Positions 50,441-63,800 of a DNA stretch of 64,000 bases are shown in pieces. This DNA is from Prunella strophiata (lineage: Eukaryota > Chordata > Aves > Passeriformes > Prunellidae). Both the position numbers and the translations under genes were made by a program. The notes beneath the pieces are model-generated. The model was not told the DNA's origin. It searched no databases and saw nothing but the letters and a program-made list of their open reading frames with translations. Every line of letters starts with the position of its first letter. The stretch's first letter is position 1. The DNA is taken from contig JAZBQD010000027.1 in NCBI GenBank assembly GCA_036583965.1, positions 6,921,187-6,985,186 of the forward strand. Direction: 5' to 3'.

Positions 50441-53400
50441 GTATGGTAGCAAGATGAAGGAAATGACATCTGAAGGCCATTTGCCTAAGAACTGTGCCTG
50501 TTTTGTTGGTAAATCAAACTTTAATTCATGTTACATTTGTACTAGCTGGAAAAGAGCAGAATCTAGATTTATATCTTGATTACCTCCTTTACCTTCTCAT
50601 TACCTGGGGGAAATTAAATAGTTTGCATTAGAATTGGCTTGCATATAGAACAATGTAAAATATTGACAATGAAATATGTACAAACAGGATAGTGCAGCCA
50701 TACTTGCATTCAAATTAGCATCCTTTCACACACTCCTTTTGATAAATGATAATAATGGGGATTAGTTTATAAACCTTAATTCACAGGTGGAAACCTGATT
50801 TACTCAAGCAGTTGAATTAAACAACTTGCTTTTGGGATAAGTAATAAGTTCCAGGATTAGAATATTTCAGAAGGAGTTCTGCTAAATTCTGTAAATGATA
50901 CTTGGCAATGAGCATCATCTCATATTTAACTGGGTGTGCCCATTGTCAGTGCAAGTCTTGTTGGAAGAGATGAGTGTGCTTTAGTGGATGAAGGCCAGGA
51001 TGGGCTTCATCCTGCTTGGACTCCATCCTGTTTGGTCAAAAGCTTCATTTGTTACTTACTAGGTCTGAAAATTATGATGTACTCTCAGCTTTGAGATGAT
51101 CAAAGCATAATTATGTCTTGAAATTAATGGTGCTAGCCACGTGAGCCCAAAAGTTGAGAATAAGGAATTTGTGTGCTCAGATTCCTTCTTTACCCTCTTT
51201 TCAGGGCTACCTAAAACTTTACTCCAGTTTCACTAATTAGTAAAAGAAGACAGTAGTACATATTGTATTCTGTAAGTACTGTGGACATGCACATAAATAC
51301 TACATGCATCATAGTTATTGCTATTAATATTTGTTAAATTACATTGTCTTATTTGTTATTTATTTTGCACAAGCACCTCCAGTTTGGAACTGTTAGTGCT
51401 GCTTGTCTCTGATTAGATTTGAGATAATAACTGTAATGATGTAAAATGCCTAAATGCTGGTAAGGTTTTTAGTAAAATTAACAACTTCATGGAAGTTGGC
51501 TGCTTATAATATAAAAGAAACAGAATAGCCTATAAAATCCTTATGACTGTGGGCATCTAAATTAAGGCTGTTGGCAGAAAGATGAAGTTTGAGTACATAC
51601 ATGTATATCTATTGATTTAAGTGGGTCTTACTGCCAAGGCATTACAAATGAGACTGTCAGTGTTGCAGCAGGGTAAATCAGCAGTATCAGGCAGAGCAAG
51701 GAGACTGGGACAAAATTATTAATGGATAAATCTCTAAGAGCTAATTTAACTCAGTTTTTCTTTCAGAGTTAAATAAGGAAAAAGTATAACCTATAATTGT
51801 GAGTAAACATGATATATTACTTTTAAACTGTCACTAAAAATGAATCAAATTTGGGAAACACTTTTCTTGGGTAAATGTGTTGCTATTACATAGATTTTTT
51901 TTAAAAAAGTGACTTCTGGGGGGGTCTCTTTGCCAAAAGTATGAGTCATATGTAAAGTATTCTATAAGAAATGTGTTTGTCCAACTCAGAATAACATCTG
52001 TGTGTTTACCTTCAGTTTCTTATTCCTATTTCCTTTTCTTTCTTGCTTTTTTCAGGACTTGTCTTCTATCATCCCTTCTAGATTCAAACCCCTCTTTTCC
52101 TTTCTCTCCTTTCTCTTTGATTTTAGATCACTTTAATTCTCTCATTTTTCCCCACTGCTCCAGGTTGTATATATATTTTAAGTAGCAGTGGCATAAAATC
52201 TAATTGCTTTCTATTTAAGGGAAAAGGGGAAAAAAGAAAAAAAGAGAAAAATTCTGAAACAAATCTACTAGCCTTGAAATAGTTTTCAGAAAAATGCAGC
52301 TGTTATGTTTTTAACCACACAATAATACACACACTTTCATTATGGTGAATTCTCAGGGCTGTACTTGAACTATTTTTGTGAACTGGGTTTTTATCTTTAG
52401 ACATTTTTTTTTCCCTTTAAAAATGGGATTTTGCTCTCAGTTGATGAGATTGGAAGTATTAAACTACAGTTGTCCTTGATTCCTTTTGCTGCTTCTTCAT
52501 AGTCCAAATTGCCCTTCATGCAGAGCTGAGCTTGTAATATGTACTCTAGATGCTGAGTAAATGCTTTCCCTGACTGTCCCTGGCTTACTCACTCAGCCAC
52601 TCTGAGTCACCTTCAAAACATCAAGATTATGTGTGTATACACTGTAATAAATAACCACCTGCACTGAGGTAATGCAAATTGAATTGGTTGAAATATGGTC
52701 TATTATGTTAAAATTTATGTTTCTATTATAATTTTTATTGTATGAAAAAAAATTTTCCTGTGTAAAATTACTGAGAAATCAGAACTGTATCCATATATAG
52801 GAAGGCTTATCTTTTCTTGGGAACTATTTAATAATTAAGATTCTTACCCTCCACATATCTACTGCATCCTTTTAAGAACACAGAGCTGGATTTTGTTATT
52901 CCTAAAACAGGTCAAGTAACTTAATCATGATGTATTCTTTGAATATATCCTAAAAGAGATAATAAGAGAGCTGGTTTCTTTTTATACTTTAACCATATAA
53001 TATTTCTTATATTCAACCATATAATATTCTTAATATTTTATTATAATAATATTTCTTAAATATTGTCAATGGGCAGAAAATACACCTAAAAATACTAATT
53101 TAAAGATAAAATCCAGCTGTAGGATCATTTTAGTTTGGAATCTGTATGAATGGCAACATGGTGGGAATGAGGGTGAGGTGTGCTGAGAACAGAAGGACTT
53201 TTTAATACACAGTTCTGAAGCTGACACAACTCTGGTGCTTTTATTGGACTGAAACAAGTTAATGACCTGTATAACAAATAGTTATTTTCCTGAATGAAAA
53301 AAAAAAAAAAACCCAAAAATTAAAGAAGAAAATTTGAAATCAATTGATAAGTATGCAGGCACTAAATTAGCCTTATTTCATGCTAATTCAGCTTTATTGA

Positions 53401-55639
53401 ATTCATATCACCATCCATAAAAGCTGCCTCTGCTGTTCAAAGTAATACCCAGTATATCTCAATTAGCAATGTGTTAACCTTTCCTCCAAGCTGGCTAGCA
53501 GAGTGAAACTAAATAGATTAACTATCAAAAAAAGGAAATAAAAATCTAAGAACAGAAACAGAAGTTAAAAATATTTTTATTTTTGATTGTAACTTAAAAC
53601 ATGGCAGTAGAAGTGGACAAAATTACATTAAACCATGAGTATTCCTAAGTTTGATAGAATATATATTTCTTTTTTAAAGGTTGAAACCAATAATGAATAT
53701 TTAAAGAATTCAAAATATGTTTGGAATAACAATGGACCATACCTGTTGCTAACCACTGAAAGGAATCAGCCTTTATTTCTATAGCTGTGGAAACATTTAT
53801 TAGCATAGTTAAAATTCAAATTCAAGTCATATTTGATTAGTTTATAAAAGGCATCATTCAGGAAACATAGTTAATAGAAGAGAGGGCTAAAGGTAATGGT
53901 CACTTGTATTTTTGTCTTTTAATTGCAATATTTAATCTTTTGGGACAGGACACTAACTCTGCATTTTAACTCTCTTCTGTATTTTGTGAGTTAATCAGTT
54001 CAATACTGAGACATTCTTAATTATTTGATCTTGGCTTAATTTAAATATAAGAGACTATGTGGCATTATTTTTTTGATCACATGAAAAAGCACAATAAGAA
54101 AGACCTTGAGGTTTGAACAACATATGCAACAGATGCTTATTGTGATGTATTTAAACCTGAATTTCTTTTTAAATGTAGCCTAAAATCTACACTGAGTATT
54201 GTAGAAATTTATGGACTAAAAATGCACTATAAATCCTCCAGGGTGGGTGATTTTTCAGAGTTATTGTCTCATTGATACCTTTATTTTTGAATCCCAAATT
54301 TTGTTTCAGGCTTTTTCTGCTGCAGTCTAATTATGACATTAACATTTTTTTTCTCCTTTACTCACTAATAGAAATTGTGACTATCATGAATGGAGGGACC
54401 ATATGCTGCTTTGAAAAGGCAGCAGGGACCATGGAGGCAGCTTATAAATGATCTGAGTAAGAAATGAACAGAGACCAATTAAGCTGGTTAGGAGGCCGAA
54501 GGTTTTGGAAAGCGAGGCTACTAAATTTGGTTCCCTTCAAAAATGATAGAAGATGGAATTAAAAATTAGTGCAATTATTTTCTGTCTTTTTGCTTAATAA
54601 TTCCTTTGTCACTTGCCACAACATGGCATGGTTTCTTTTCCCTTTTTAATGTGGGACAGAGATTTTTAACACTGGAAGTTGTTGTGTGTGAGTGAAATTA
54701 CCAGGATGGGACTGGTGGCCACTCACAATATGGCTTTTGTCACTGAGGAAAGTCTGTGCCCTAAATAATGCATGCACAATTACCACATTAATCAGGCTGG
54801 TCAAAACAGGTGATCCAGTGGATATCTTTGTGCCCACTGCCATTTAATGCTATTCACCCATGTATCTATTATAACTTTTCATTTAACACCACAGGTGTGC
54901 TCAGTGCTTTGCAGATAACATGGAGAGGAAGGTTCCTTTCTTACAGAACTGAAATTCAAGGAATCCAGTATTGGATGGTAATAAAGTGCAGGAAAATCTG
55001 AGTGGGTTTTTTTTTTTTTTTTTTTTTGAACCACACTTTAGTTAAGTTTTTGATCTTTATTTAGCTTTGGAGAGATATTTTGGGAATATATTAATATATT
55101 TTAAGCTTTTTTTTTGAGTCTCTGGAAAGTATCCAATTAGTGAGAAAAGAGGACGTAGCCAAGGAAGGGTTTCCAGGTATAAAGGGTGGAATGAAAAAGT
55201 GCCACAGAAGAGAGCAAAGGGACAATTTGAATACCAGAAGCCTGCAGGTAAAGTCACAAGTGGCTTATTATAATTACATTTCTTTTGTAAATGACAAAAA
55301 AGAAATAGTAAATTCAGTATTAATTGTATATAGAGACAAGAATGGGAAAGATATAGCACTGACTTAAATGCAAAGGGGAAAATCATGTTTACAGTTGGGA
55401 AGACATCTATTTTGAAATAAGGAAAACTACAGAAAAGAACAAAAAAATAGAAAGGAAGGTTCTCCCAGGGAACATCTAAATTCTGTTAGAAAGTCTCAGA
55501 GGTTCACACATAGCAAATATGTTTAAAAAGAAAGAAAAGTTTTTATTCCACCAACAACTGCCTCAAACTTCACACTGCAATGCATGAAGGGATGTGAATT
55601 GGGGTCATTATTTAGTTTACTGCTTTGTGGTTACAGTTA
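50441..55639. other. Intronic; pyrimidine/purine tracts, no gene
   Basis: Pyrimidine-rich + strand at about 52010-52165, followed by a 35-nt pure purine run at 52217-52251. AT-rich repeated words (ATATAATATTTCTTA) occur at 52993-53060, A15 at 53297 and T21 at 55007-55027. No exon supported. Confidence 0.55.
55007..55027. repeat. Poly(T) tract, 21 bp
   Basis: Uninterrupted T21 between GTGGG and GAACC. It lies about 0.6 kb left of the possible decayed minus-strand retrocopy at 55640-56050, so it could be an old tail, but the intervening sequence gives no support. Confidence 0.93.
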
Positions 55640-56050
55640 TGAAAATAACCCATTATTCTCTTTTCCTCTCTTGTAAAACTGGTTTTTCCCCCCTTGGCAC
55701 AGGTGATGAGGCAATGTGAGCAGACTTCTGTGCATGGCCACAGTGCTTGGGGCTGACCAAGACTTTTATTGTTGCCTTGTGCTTTCCCACTGTGTCTGCC
55801 TTGATCTTGGTGTTTAAAACCCCTTCAACCAACACCATTTCTTCCCTCTGATTTTGGGCACAATCCAGATAAAAAAACCAAAACTGGACAAGGCCTGAAA
55901 CTCCCAAACATGAGGATAATACCAGCAATACACAACAGTAGCAAAATTATGAAGAGGGACATAGATTTCTGCTCTGCCTGGGTAAATGAGACAACATAAC
56001 ATGGTGTATCTGAAGTGTACTGCATATCTGAGTATCTCAGAACACTTCAT
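55640..56050 (-). pseudogene. Possible decayed membrane-protein retrocopy
   Basis: Three overlapping minus-strand frames are open in turn. One has a membrane-helix-like stretch (SLFIILLLLCIAGIILMFGS) near 55940-55970. Another continues with LGVSGLVQFWFFYLDCAQNQ and a soluble-looking tail (TVGKHKATIKVLVSPKHCG). Hydrophobic content moving between frames suggests a frameshifted old coding sequence, but I cannot name a parent gene. Chance is a real alternative. Confidence 0.22.
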
Positions 56051-57749
56051 GGATTATAGTGATTCATTGTAATTGCATCATGATATTGCCATTATGTTGC
56101 AGTCATGTTATCATTTCCGTAATAAACATTTATCTTAGGAATGCTTGTGTGCACCACATAATTAGTTCTGGAATAAAGAGTGCTAAACATGAGGTGTGAT
56201 TCATTAGGAGAATGATAGAATTTGATTTTTAAATTCTAACAATTTATTTTAACTGTTACTTGTTGGAAGTGAAAACAAACTGAAGTTCTGTTAATTGCAA
56301 AACTGATACAAAACAAGCTTAATTAATGATTGAAAGCTAATACGTATTTAAATATTAGCACAATTAGTTATTGTTGAGTTTTTCATTTCATGTCACTGTA
56401 AAATTTAATTACCAGGTCTGCTCTATTTATGATTTCAAGTAGAACAGTTTGATCTAGAATCTTAAATAAGAAAACCCTTTATTTATCAAAATGTAGCCAG
56501 GGATAACAATTTCACCCAATACATTATTGCCTGAATCTGACCATATCACTCCAAAAGAAGTTTGGCTAGTAAAGTATTAATAAAAATAATTAAAAAAAAA
56601 ATCTGTTCTGCTATTGAGATGCCAGCCATACAAAAGGAAGCAGAAAACCTTCATTAAAAAAGAAATCACTTTAGTTTAAAAGCAAAATATACTCTGTTGC
56701 AAGCTAATCACTTAATTATTCTATTCTGCACAACTTTTGCCTTCTGAGGTTTGTCTGCATAAGCCAGTGATCTGACTCTAACTTAATTAGCTTGGTTAGT
56801 AGAAGAACTATGGTCATATTAGCTCCAAATATGTTTATAGAGCACTGAGTTATGTGTGAGAACAGTACCCAGAGCTTCTGAGACCTGGGGTGTTGTTCAC
56901 TTCTTTAAGGATGATATATAAACCCAAACCAAACAAGCGAACAAAATCCACAAATCCCTATGAGAAGTAAATGAAAACTATTTGGCTTTCTTTGCTCCCA
57001 GCCCATGATAACTTCAGAAAATATCATATAGTGTGATCCTTGTGATGCAGTACAAGCATGCAGTATAAAAACTTCTGTTTCCAGACTAGATGATTATTAA
57101 CTCTCAAACATTAATCCTATAAAAATAAGAACAGTAAGATGAAGAATCCACTTTTGTTATAAACAAGCTTAAATGAGCAACTGTTTTACAGAAGTGTGTT
57201 GGTTATTGCCACAAAGGGTCAAAAACTTTTCAAAATAACACAGTGTATCTAGTTTATTTTTGAATCTTAGGTCTATTTATTTAGACCCAAGTTCTTTTCA
57301 GATATATACCCAGGACAAGGAGCACACCCAAGATTATCTCAACAGTATTGATAGACTACTCTGCCTAAAACAAAAAAGGGAGCAAAATCTGTAGAATTTC
57401 TGGTGTCTCAGACCAGCTACATGATTTCATATTAATCCAGTAGAACAACTTGTTCTTAACTCACACACCAGTTTCTTCTTTGGGATCTGAAACTGTTAGA
57501 TGTGTCATTTCTGTGATCTCAGGTGTTTGAGATCAGTGCAACTGAGTGTGGATTGAACAAACTAATTGACATGGCTTTTCCCCCTGCAGCCTTTGGCAGT
57601 CTATTTTTGAATAGTGTGAAACTTGAAGTATATTTACTCTTTGGTTTTTTACTGAACTGCCTGAATTTCATATCACCTTGCAATTGCTCACTAACTGTAA
57701 TTTCATAATGTTTTTCATCAATAAGAATATTTCAGAGCAAGGAGATCAG

Positions 57750-57752
<3 letters not shown>
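56051..57752. other. Intronic; no gene seen
   Basis: AT-rich unique DNA with no supported feature. Confidence 0.6.

Positions 57753-57782
<30 letters not shown>
57753..57782. repeat. (AT)15 microsatellite
   Basis: Thirty bases of pure AT alternation, separated from the TATATC hexamer array by AATC. Confidence 0.97.
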
Positions 57783-57785
<3 letters not shown>

Positions 57786-57786
57786 C

Positions 57787-58025
57787 TATATCTATATCTA
57801 TATCTATATCTATATCTATATCTATATCTATATCTATATCTATATCTATATCTATATCTATATCTATATCTATATCTATATCTATATCTATATCTATATC
57901 TATATCTATATCTATATCTATATCTATATCTATATCTATATCTATATCATCTATATCTATATCTATATCTATATCATCTATATCTATCTATCTATATCAT
58001 CTATATCTATATCTATATCTATATC
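57787..58025 (+). repeat. (TATATC)n hexanucleotide microsatellite, 239 bp
   Basis: Twenty-seven perfect TATATC units span 57787-57948. Further units are interrupted by ATC trinucleotides at 57949-57951, 57976-57978 and 57999-58001 and by TATC tetramers at 57985-57992. The period is divisible by 3, so one frame reads Tyr-Leu repeats without stop; this is not a gene. Confidence 0.98.
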
Positions 58026-60584
58026 TAATCTTGTATCATATTCTGTTATTTTTTGTGGAATTATCAAAATTTTAAATTTTTTATTATTTTTTCAAGTTCT
58101 AATGGTATGCAGAACAAAATTTTTTAAAAGGTTATTTGATAAGAAAAGAAATTTTAAGGTTAAACCCTAAGTTCAAAGTAAGGTTATTTTGAAGAAGATG
58201 TACTCTTGTTATTAGTGGGGTTTGTGGGGTTGGATTGTGTACAAATGATGAAATAGGCATGGTATAAGCACAGTATCTAGTGTGATGGAGTCTAAGAAAT
58301 ATTTCAATAATGGTGTTACATTTATACATTAAAAATATTCCTTCAACTCTGAATTACTGTGTGTATGCACTAATATACACACACTAATATATAGTGTACA
58401 TGCCCATATATATGCTAATTGCTGATATATATAGTAAAGAAATATATATGTAGCATTTAGATTAGTTTGCACTTGGGAGAAGATTTCTGTAGATGGTGAA
58501 TCACAACTGAGCTTCACTCCCTTCTGCCTGATCAAAATATAACTCCTGCAACGAGCACATTTCTCAGTATGCACAGGAAAAATGATAGCTTGTGTTTATG
58601 AAGACTTTTAAGGACAGAAAAGATCTATGGGGAATGCAAGGAAATGACCTAGTTACTTTCAATACCTACAAAAGGCATCAAATAATGGCCAAGTTTTTGC
58701 AAAGAATGTTCTTTTCAAAATTAACACCTATCAGCAATAATATTTTTCTACAGTGCTTGTAGTTATTGTAGTTTTTTTCTGTAGGTTTTAAAAGTAGTCA
58801 AAATTGAGTACTCTGTGCCTTTATAAGAAAAATAACTATCAACTCCTCACCAGTGATTATAGGTTAGTCCCATTAGAACTGAATAAAAATTAGAAATCTG
58901 ATCAGGAAGTGACCTATCCAAGTAGTCTACCCTGTATTCAAGTTAAAACTCTGCCCACTTTTCTGAAAAGATTAGATCATATAGTCAAAGTGATAAATGG
59001 CTGTTTACTATAGGCAACAGCAGGCTTTATTTCTTAGAGTATTTTTTAGCATAGAATGGACACATGGTCATAATGCCAACTATCTACTTTTTTCAAAGCT
59101 TTTCAATGTTATTTTCTCTAAATAAATCACAAAAGCATTTGAAATGAAATGACTAGATGCTACCAGTTTATTTTCATGGTTTTCAAAGGAGTCCTACACT
59201 TAAGGCTAAACTTTAATTATTATATAGGTGCTTAAGTACCATATGAAACTTGGGTTTAGTTCAAAATATTTTACACTTGTTCCAGGCATAGCCATTTGCA
59301 ATTAATCTTCTGATTTGGGGTCTTGGGCCTTGATATGATAATTCAGATTGTTTCAGCATATTTTGCTACAGAATGTAACTGCTACCATTCCTAACTCTAT
59401 GCAATTAATTAAAAAAAATATTTTGTTGTTAATGCAATGAAACCTTAGGCCCAGTCCAATCCTTGACAGAGAAGAACATTCCCAAAAGCAGCTGCACTCA
59501 CTTCAGCCTGTGCCTCATGCACTTTGGAACAGAGGGACAGACTGTGTGTCCCTGTCCAGATGGGTGTTCCCATTTCCTATGGTCCATGTAAATTACATTT
59601 TCTCTGTCCTCCTTGTCTTATTTCATAGTATCTGCTTTTATGGAGACAGGAGAAAAGAAGGGGCAAAGATATGAGAACTCTGTGTCAGTCAAAATAACTA
59701 GATTTGATACAAAGGAATGAAAATGCCACAATTCCTATGGAACAATTTCTGATTTTGATTTATTTACGTCTAGAGAATTGTGGAAACTGTGATAAGAGGT
59801 ATCTGAATCATATAGTTGGCAGGGAATATCGTCATCAGTGGCCAATATGTGTTTATCAAAACTTGACTGGAGAGTCCAGGGTCAGAATTATATCTTAGAC
59901 CCACCAAATCTCATTATCAAAGACAATAAAACAATGAAATTAATAGAAAGTGGTTTTGGAAATTATGTTAGGCTAGTAAATCCTTTGACATCTTTGAAAG
60001 AAAATATTAATATAATTTTGGTGGAGCAGCAGTGATTATTACTTATTGTATCACTGTCATTACACAGGTGATGATCAAATAAAGTTTGGTAGGTTTGAAG
60101 TTTGAAACCAAGTGTTACTTCTCCTGTACATTTCCCCCTCTTTTAATTTTTTTTTTTTTTATGGCAAGAAGAAAATGCCCTCATCTTTGGAATTGGTGTC
60201 TGAATATTTTTTTTGTCAAGGAAATTTTTACTGAGATGTGGCTCACTGAAAGTAGTACTCAAATCTTTGAATATAGGACTTAATTCTTTTTTCTTTGTGT
60301 ATGTCTGCATGACTTCAGCAAAGAACAGCTTTCTTCAGTGGAAGGTAGTTCTTGAGCTTTTAGATCTGCAGTGCTTGACATCATTACCATGATTTGAATA
60401 AAAACATAAAGCACAGTGATAAAGAACTGAGCAAGTAATAAATAATGGAAGGGATAGGAGTTCATGTCCATACAGATGAAAGAACTTTGGTATAGGAAAA
60501 AGGACCTTGAAAAAACCAGAGATTGACTCAAGTTGCTTTATGAATTGAATGTATAAGGTAAAGAAAATATGAGGTCTGTCTAAA
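58026..60584. other. Intronic; no gene seen
   Basis: AT-rich, with partly self-complementary TA-rich sequence at 58360-58450 and T14 at 60147. No exon supported. Confidence 0.55.
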
Positions 60585-60870
60585 TTAGAAATGCTCTAGA
60601 GAAGAGCCACAAGATTGAGAAAAAATCTTAGGAAACAAAACTTTGATAATGGTACTTTCAATTCAGTAAATAAAAGTATAAATAGAATGACTGGAAATTG
60701 AAGCTGAGATTATTTATAACTGTTAGGTTAATTAATGTTGGAATGATTTACCATAGGCTGGTTCATTCTCCATCAATGGCAACTGATGGATATTGTCACC
60801 CTAAAATATATACTTTAATTCAAAAAAGAATAAGTACATGCCTTTATTACAAAAAAGATTAGATTAGATC
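60585..60870 (+). mobile_element. Ancient CR1/L3-like LINE fossil (3' region)
   Basis: AATGCTCTAGAGAAGAGCCA, TTTGATAATGGTACTTTCAA, AATGACTGGAAATTGAAGCT, GTTAATTAATGTTGGAATGA and TTCTCCATCAATGGCAACT match, in order, the C-terminal coding and 3' region of old CR1-type LINEs (AAGAGCCACAAGAATGAT, GGCTGGAAGTTGAAGCTAGA, TTGGAACAATTTACCA, TTCTCCATCACTGGCA). The 3' tail is lost. Confidence 0.6.
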
Positions 60871-63800
60871 ATCACCATGATCCCCTCAGGCCTTTAATCT
60901 ATAAATTTGTGAAATTCTTAAGCTGCTTTGGTTGCTCTGTTGCACTGAGACCCTGTTGATGGCCACTGCATCTAAATGTATTTCAGTGTGGTCACACTAA
61001 TGTGAGTCTATTGAAACATATATCTAGAGCTCATCTCTATTATAAATCATGGATTGAATTGTTTTTCTTCCAGTAAAATACACAAAAATGCTTATTTCAG
61101 GATCACACCTCCCCCCCTCCCCTCTCCCCCCAGACAGAATACTCTCACACACTGAAGTAGAAGTGATCATCCTGGGGATTCTGAGAAGTCATTCACCCAA
61201 CCCAGCCTGTGTGCCTGCCTGAGAGGAAATACCTGCATGAATAGAAAGTCTGTCCTAGACAAATGCCAAAAATAAAAATGTGTCATTGTATGAATAGAAT
61301 GGAAGTGAAGCTTTCAGGACTAGAAGCTCTCAAACTTCAGAATATAGTAATATTTAATCAGATGTAAGAAGGCTGTTAGGTTCCTTCTCTTCAGGTGTTC
61401 CTCTCTAGCTACTTCCACAGGAATGTTTAATATATTTTACCTAAAATTTTCCAGGCATGTTAATTTTGTTGGAGATATAGACAACTCTGAAGCTGGTTGA
61501 AGGCCATTAGAACTCAGTGATTAACAGCACTACTACCTATCCCACCCATGTATCAATGTATTAGAAAAACTTCGTTCTCATTCTTGTCAAAATGCTGAAA
61601 CTATTCAGAAAAAACAGTTTTCTTTTAATTCATTACTATTTATTACTAGTATTTAAGCATATACTATTTATTCATTACTATTATTAGTTCATTACTATTA
61701 ATAGTAATAATTTCTTTAGCTAAGAGCTGCTCCAGTGTGGTGCTGGGTACCTGATAATGGTGGTTTGTTATTGTTGACACTTGCATTCAGCAATGCCATA
61801 TTATACTCTCAGATTTGCAGTTCTTTCAAGAGCAGTGCTGCTGTAGGAAATTCCTCAGTCCTTATTTGTTGCCAGTCAGCCAGGGAATAAATCAACCTCA
61901 TTTGTTCAGAACTGGAACTCTCCTTTCTGAAGTCTGTTCAGCTCTTTTACCTGAGTTGTGCTTTGTTTTATTCAGCAGAGACTGAAGTGTTGGGGAGTAG
62001 TTTTCCATGAAAGGAAACAGAAGATCTAACATGGATCTTTTAGTTAGATGTTCACTTATATACCTTCTTACACACAAACACTTTTATGGCATTTAAAACC
62101 ACTTTGAGGAATTCCTTATTACAATAAAGGTTAGGGGTGATGCATATCACTATGCAGATGAAGAAATTTAAACAGCTGATTTTAGATTCTTTTGTGCCCT
62201 GACTTGTGACTTAATTTGAACCTGTGTGGGAAAGCTGATGTGAGAATGAACCAACCCAGACATAAATTCACTCATCAGCTTTTGACCATAATGATTGATG
62301 ATAATAGACAAGACTAATGATAATTTACTTGCCCGTCAAAAGAATTTCTCACCCCAGGCAGTGGGCAATTAAGACTTTGCAAGGCTGATTTAAGGTTAGT
62401 TATTGTGAATTCTTTCACTTCTTAATGTTCTGTTATGTTCTTTGTCCTATTTTTAAACAAGCAATGTTTGCAACAATTGCTGCATTTGAAAATTGCTTTT
62501 CTCTGTAGTTGTTTTTATCATTTGAATGGAAGCTATTGACTTCTGTATTAATGTCCTACTGAACATATTAAGAATATTTTTCAAGACTGTTCAAGTTGCT
62601 AGGAAAATATCCATGGAAAATGGATAATTTCTTCTTAACATTCCCCTGAACATAACATTTTTTTAAATCTCTATTTTTATTTTGTTAGTCATTTGATACA
62701 ACAGGGTCTGGTGAAGAGAAAACTTGTTGGCTGATATAGCTGATCTCTTGGTAATGGCTGCAATATCAAAGTATTACTAGTGTATTAGCAGAAAGTTACA
62801 TTCTGAAAATTTGGAGCTGAGTTTATTGCCATGTGATGAAATTGTGATTCATCACAGGCTCACTGGCATGAAAATGATCAAAATGTTTTCATGCCTTCTT
62901 TCTGCAAAGATTTAATTTTCAAACAGTTTTATTTCATAACTGGTGTGAAATATCCATAGTAGTGGTTGGTGGTGGCTGGACTAAAAATACCAGTTCTGAC
63001 TGGGGAAATGCACCAGACAAATTTGCTTGGATCTTTTGATGAAGTGTCCTTGTAAATCCCAAAACTCATTTCACTTAAATGTCACAGTTTAGATCTCCAG
63101 TCTAGATTAGGTGTCTAAACTCCCTGGGTGCTTCTCACCCCACTCAAGTCACTCTGAAAGGCTTTTCATCCCATTTTAAAACAGTTTGTGAGAGGGAGTG
63201 GGGTGATGGATGGCTCTGTAGAAGTGCCTGCCTCTTTCCATTCCTCCAATCCTGGGCTTTTGCTCAGCCCACGTCCAAGCCTTGCCAGCTCTTTCCATGC
63301 ATCTGTCACAGACGTTACCTCCTCTCCAGACATGCTCCTAGAACTCTTTTTCCACACTTCTCCCAACATCTGGGTGCTTGGGAGATGAAGGCTGAATGTA
63401 GGAGCCCACACTGTTCTCTGCACAAATCCTACACGAGTTCATTTGACCAAGAGCCTCATTAAACCAAGCCCTGGGGGATGCACTTCTCTGTGGAGATTCC
63501 CATATCCTCTGCCCTTGGAGAGACCATGTCACTGTTCTGCTTTGTCTTCTGCCACTGGTTTGTGTTTAATCCCAGTGAGGAGTTAAACTCCTCTTCCCTG
63601 AGCCACTTTTGTGATAGGCTGCCCACATCTTAGCCAATAAGAGAAAGCTTTTATTTATAAGCCTGGTGCCAGCATCTGAACAACTTGGAAGGCACTAAAA
63701 TATCTCCTCAAACCCTCAGATACAAATTGTGCAACAATAAAAAATTCCCCAAAGTATGAAGTTAGTCATTTTGCTATTAAGTGCTATATATGTAAAGGAC

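Noticed and set aside
57678..58028. 116-codon + frame of alternating Tyr-Leu
   Set aside because: It is the translation of the TATATC microsatellite.
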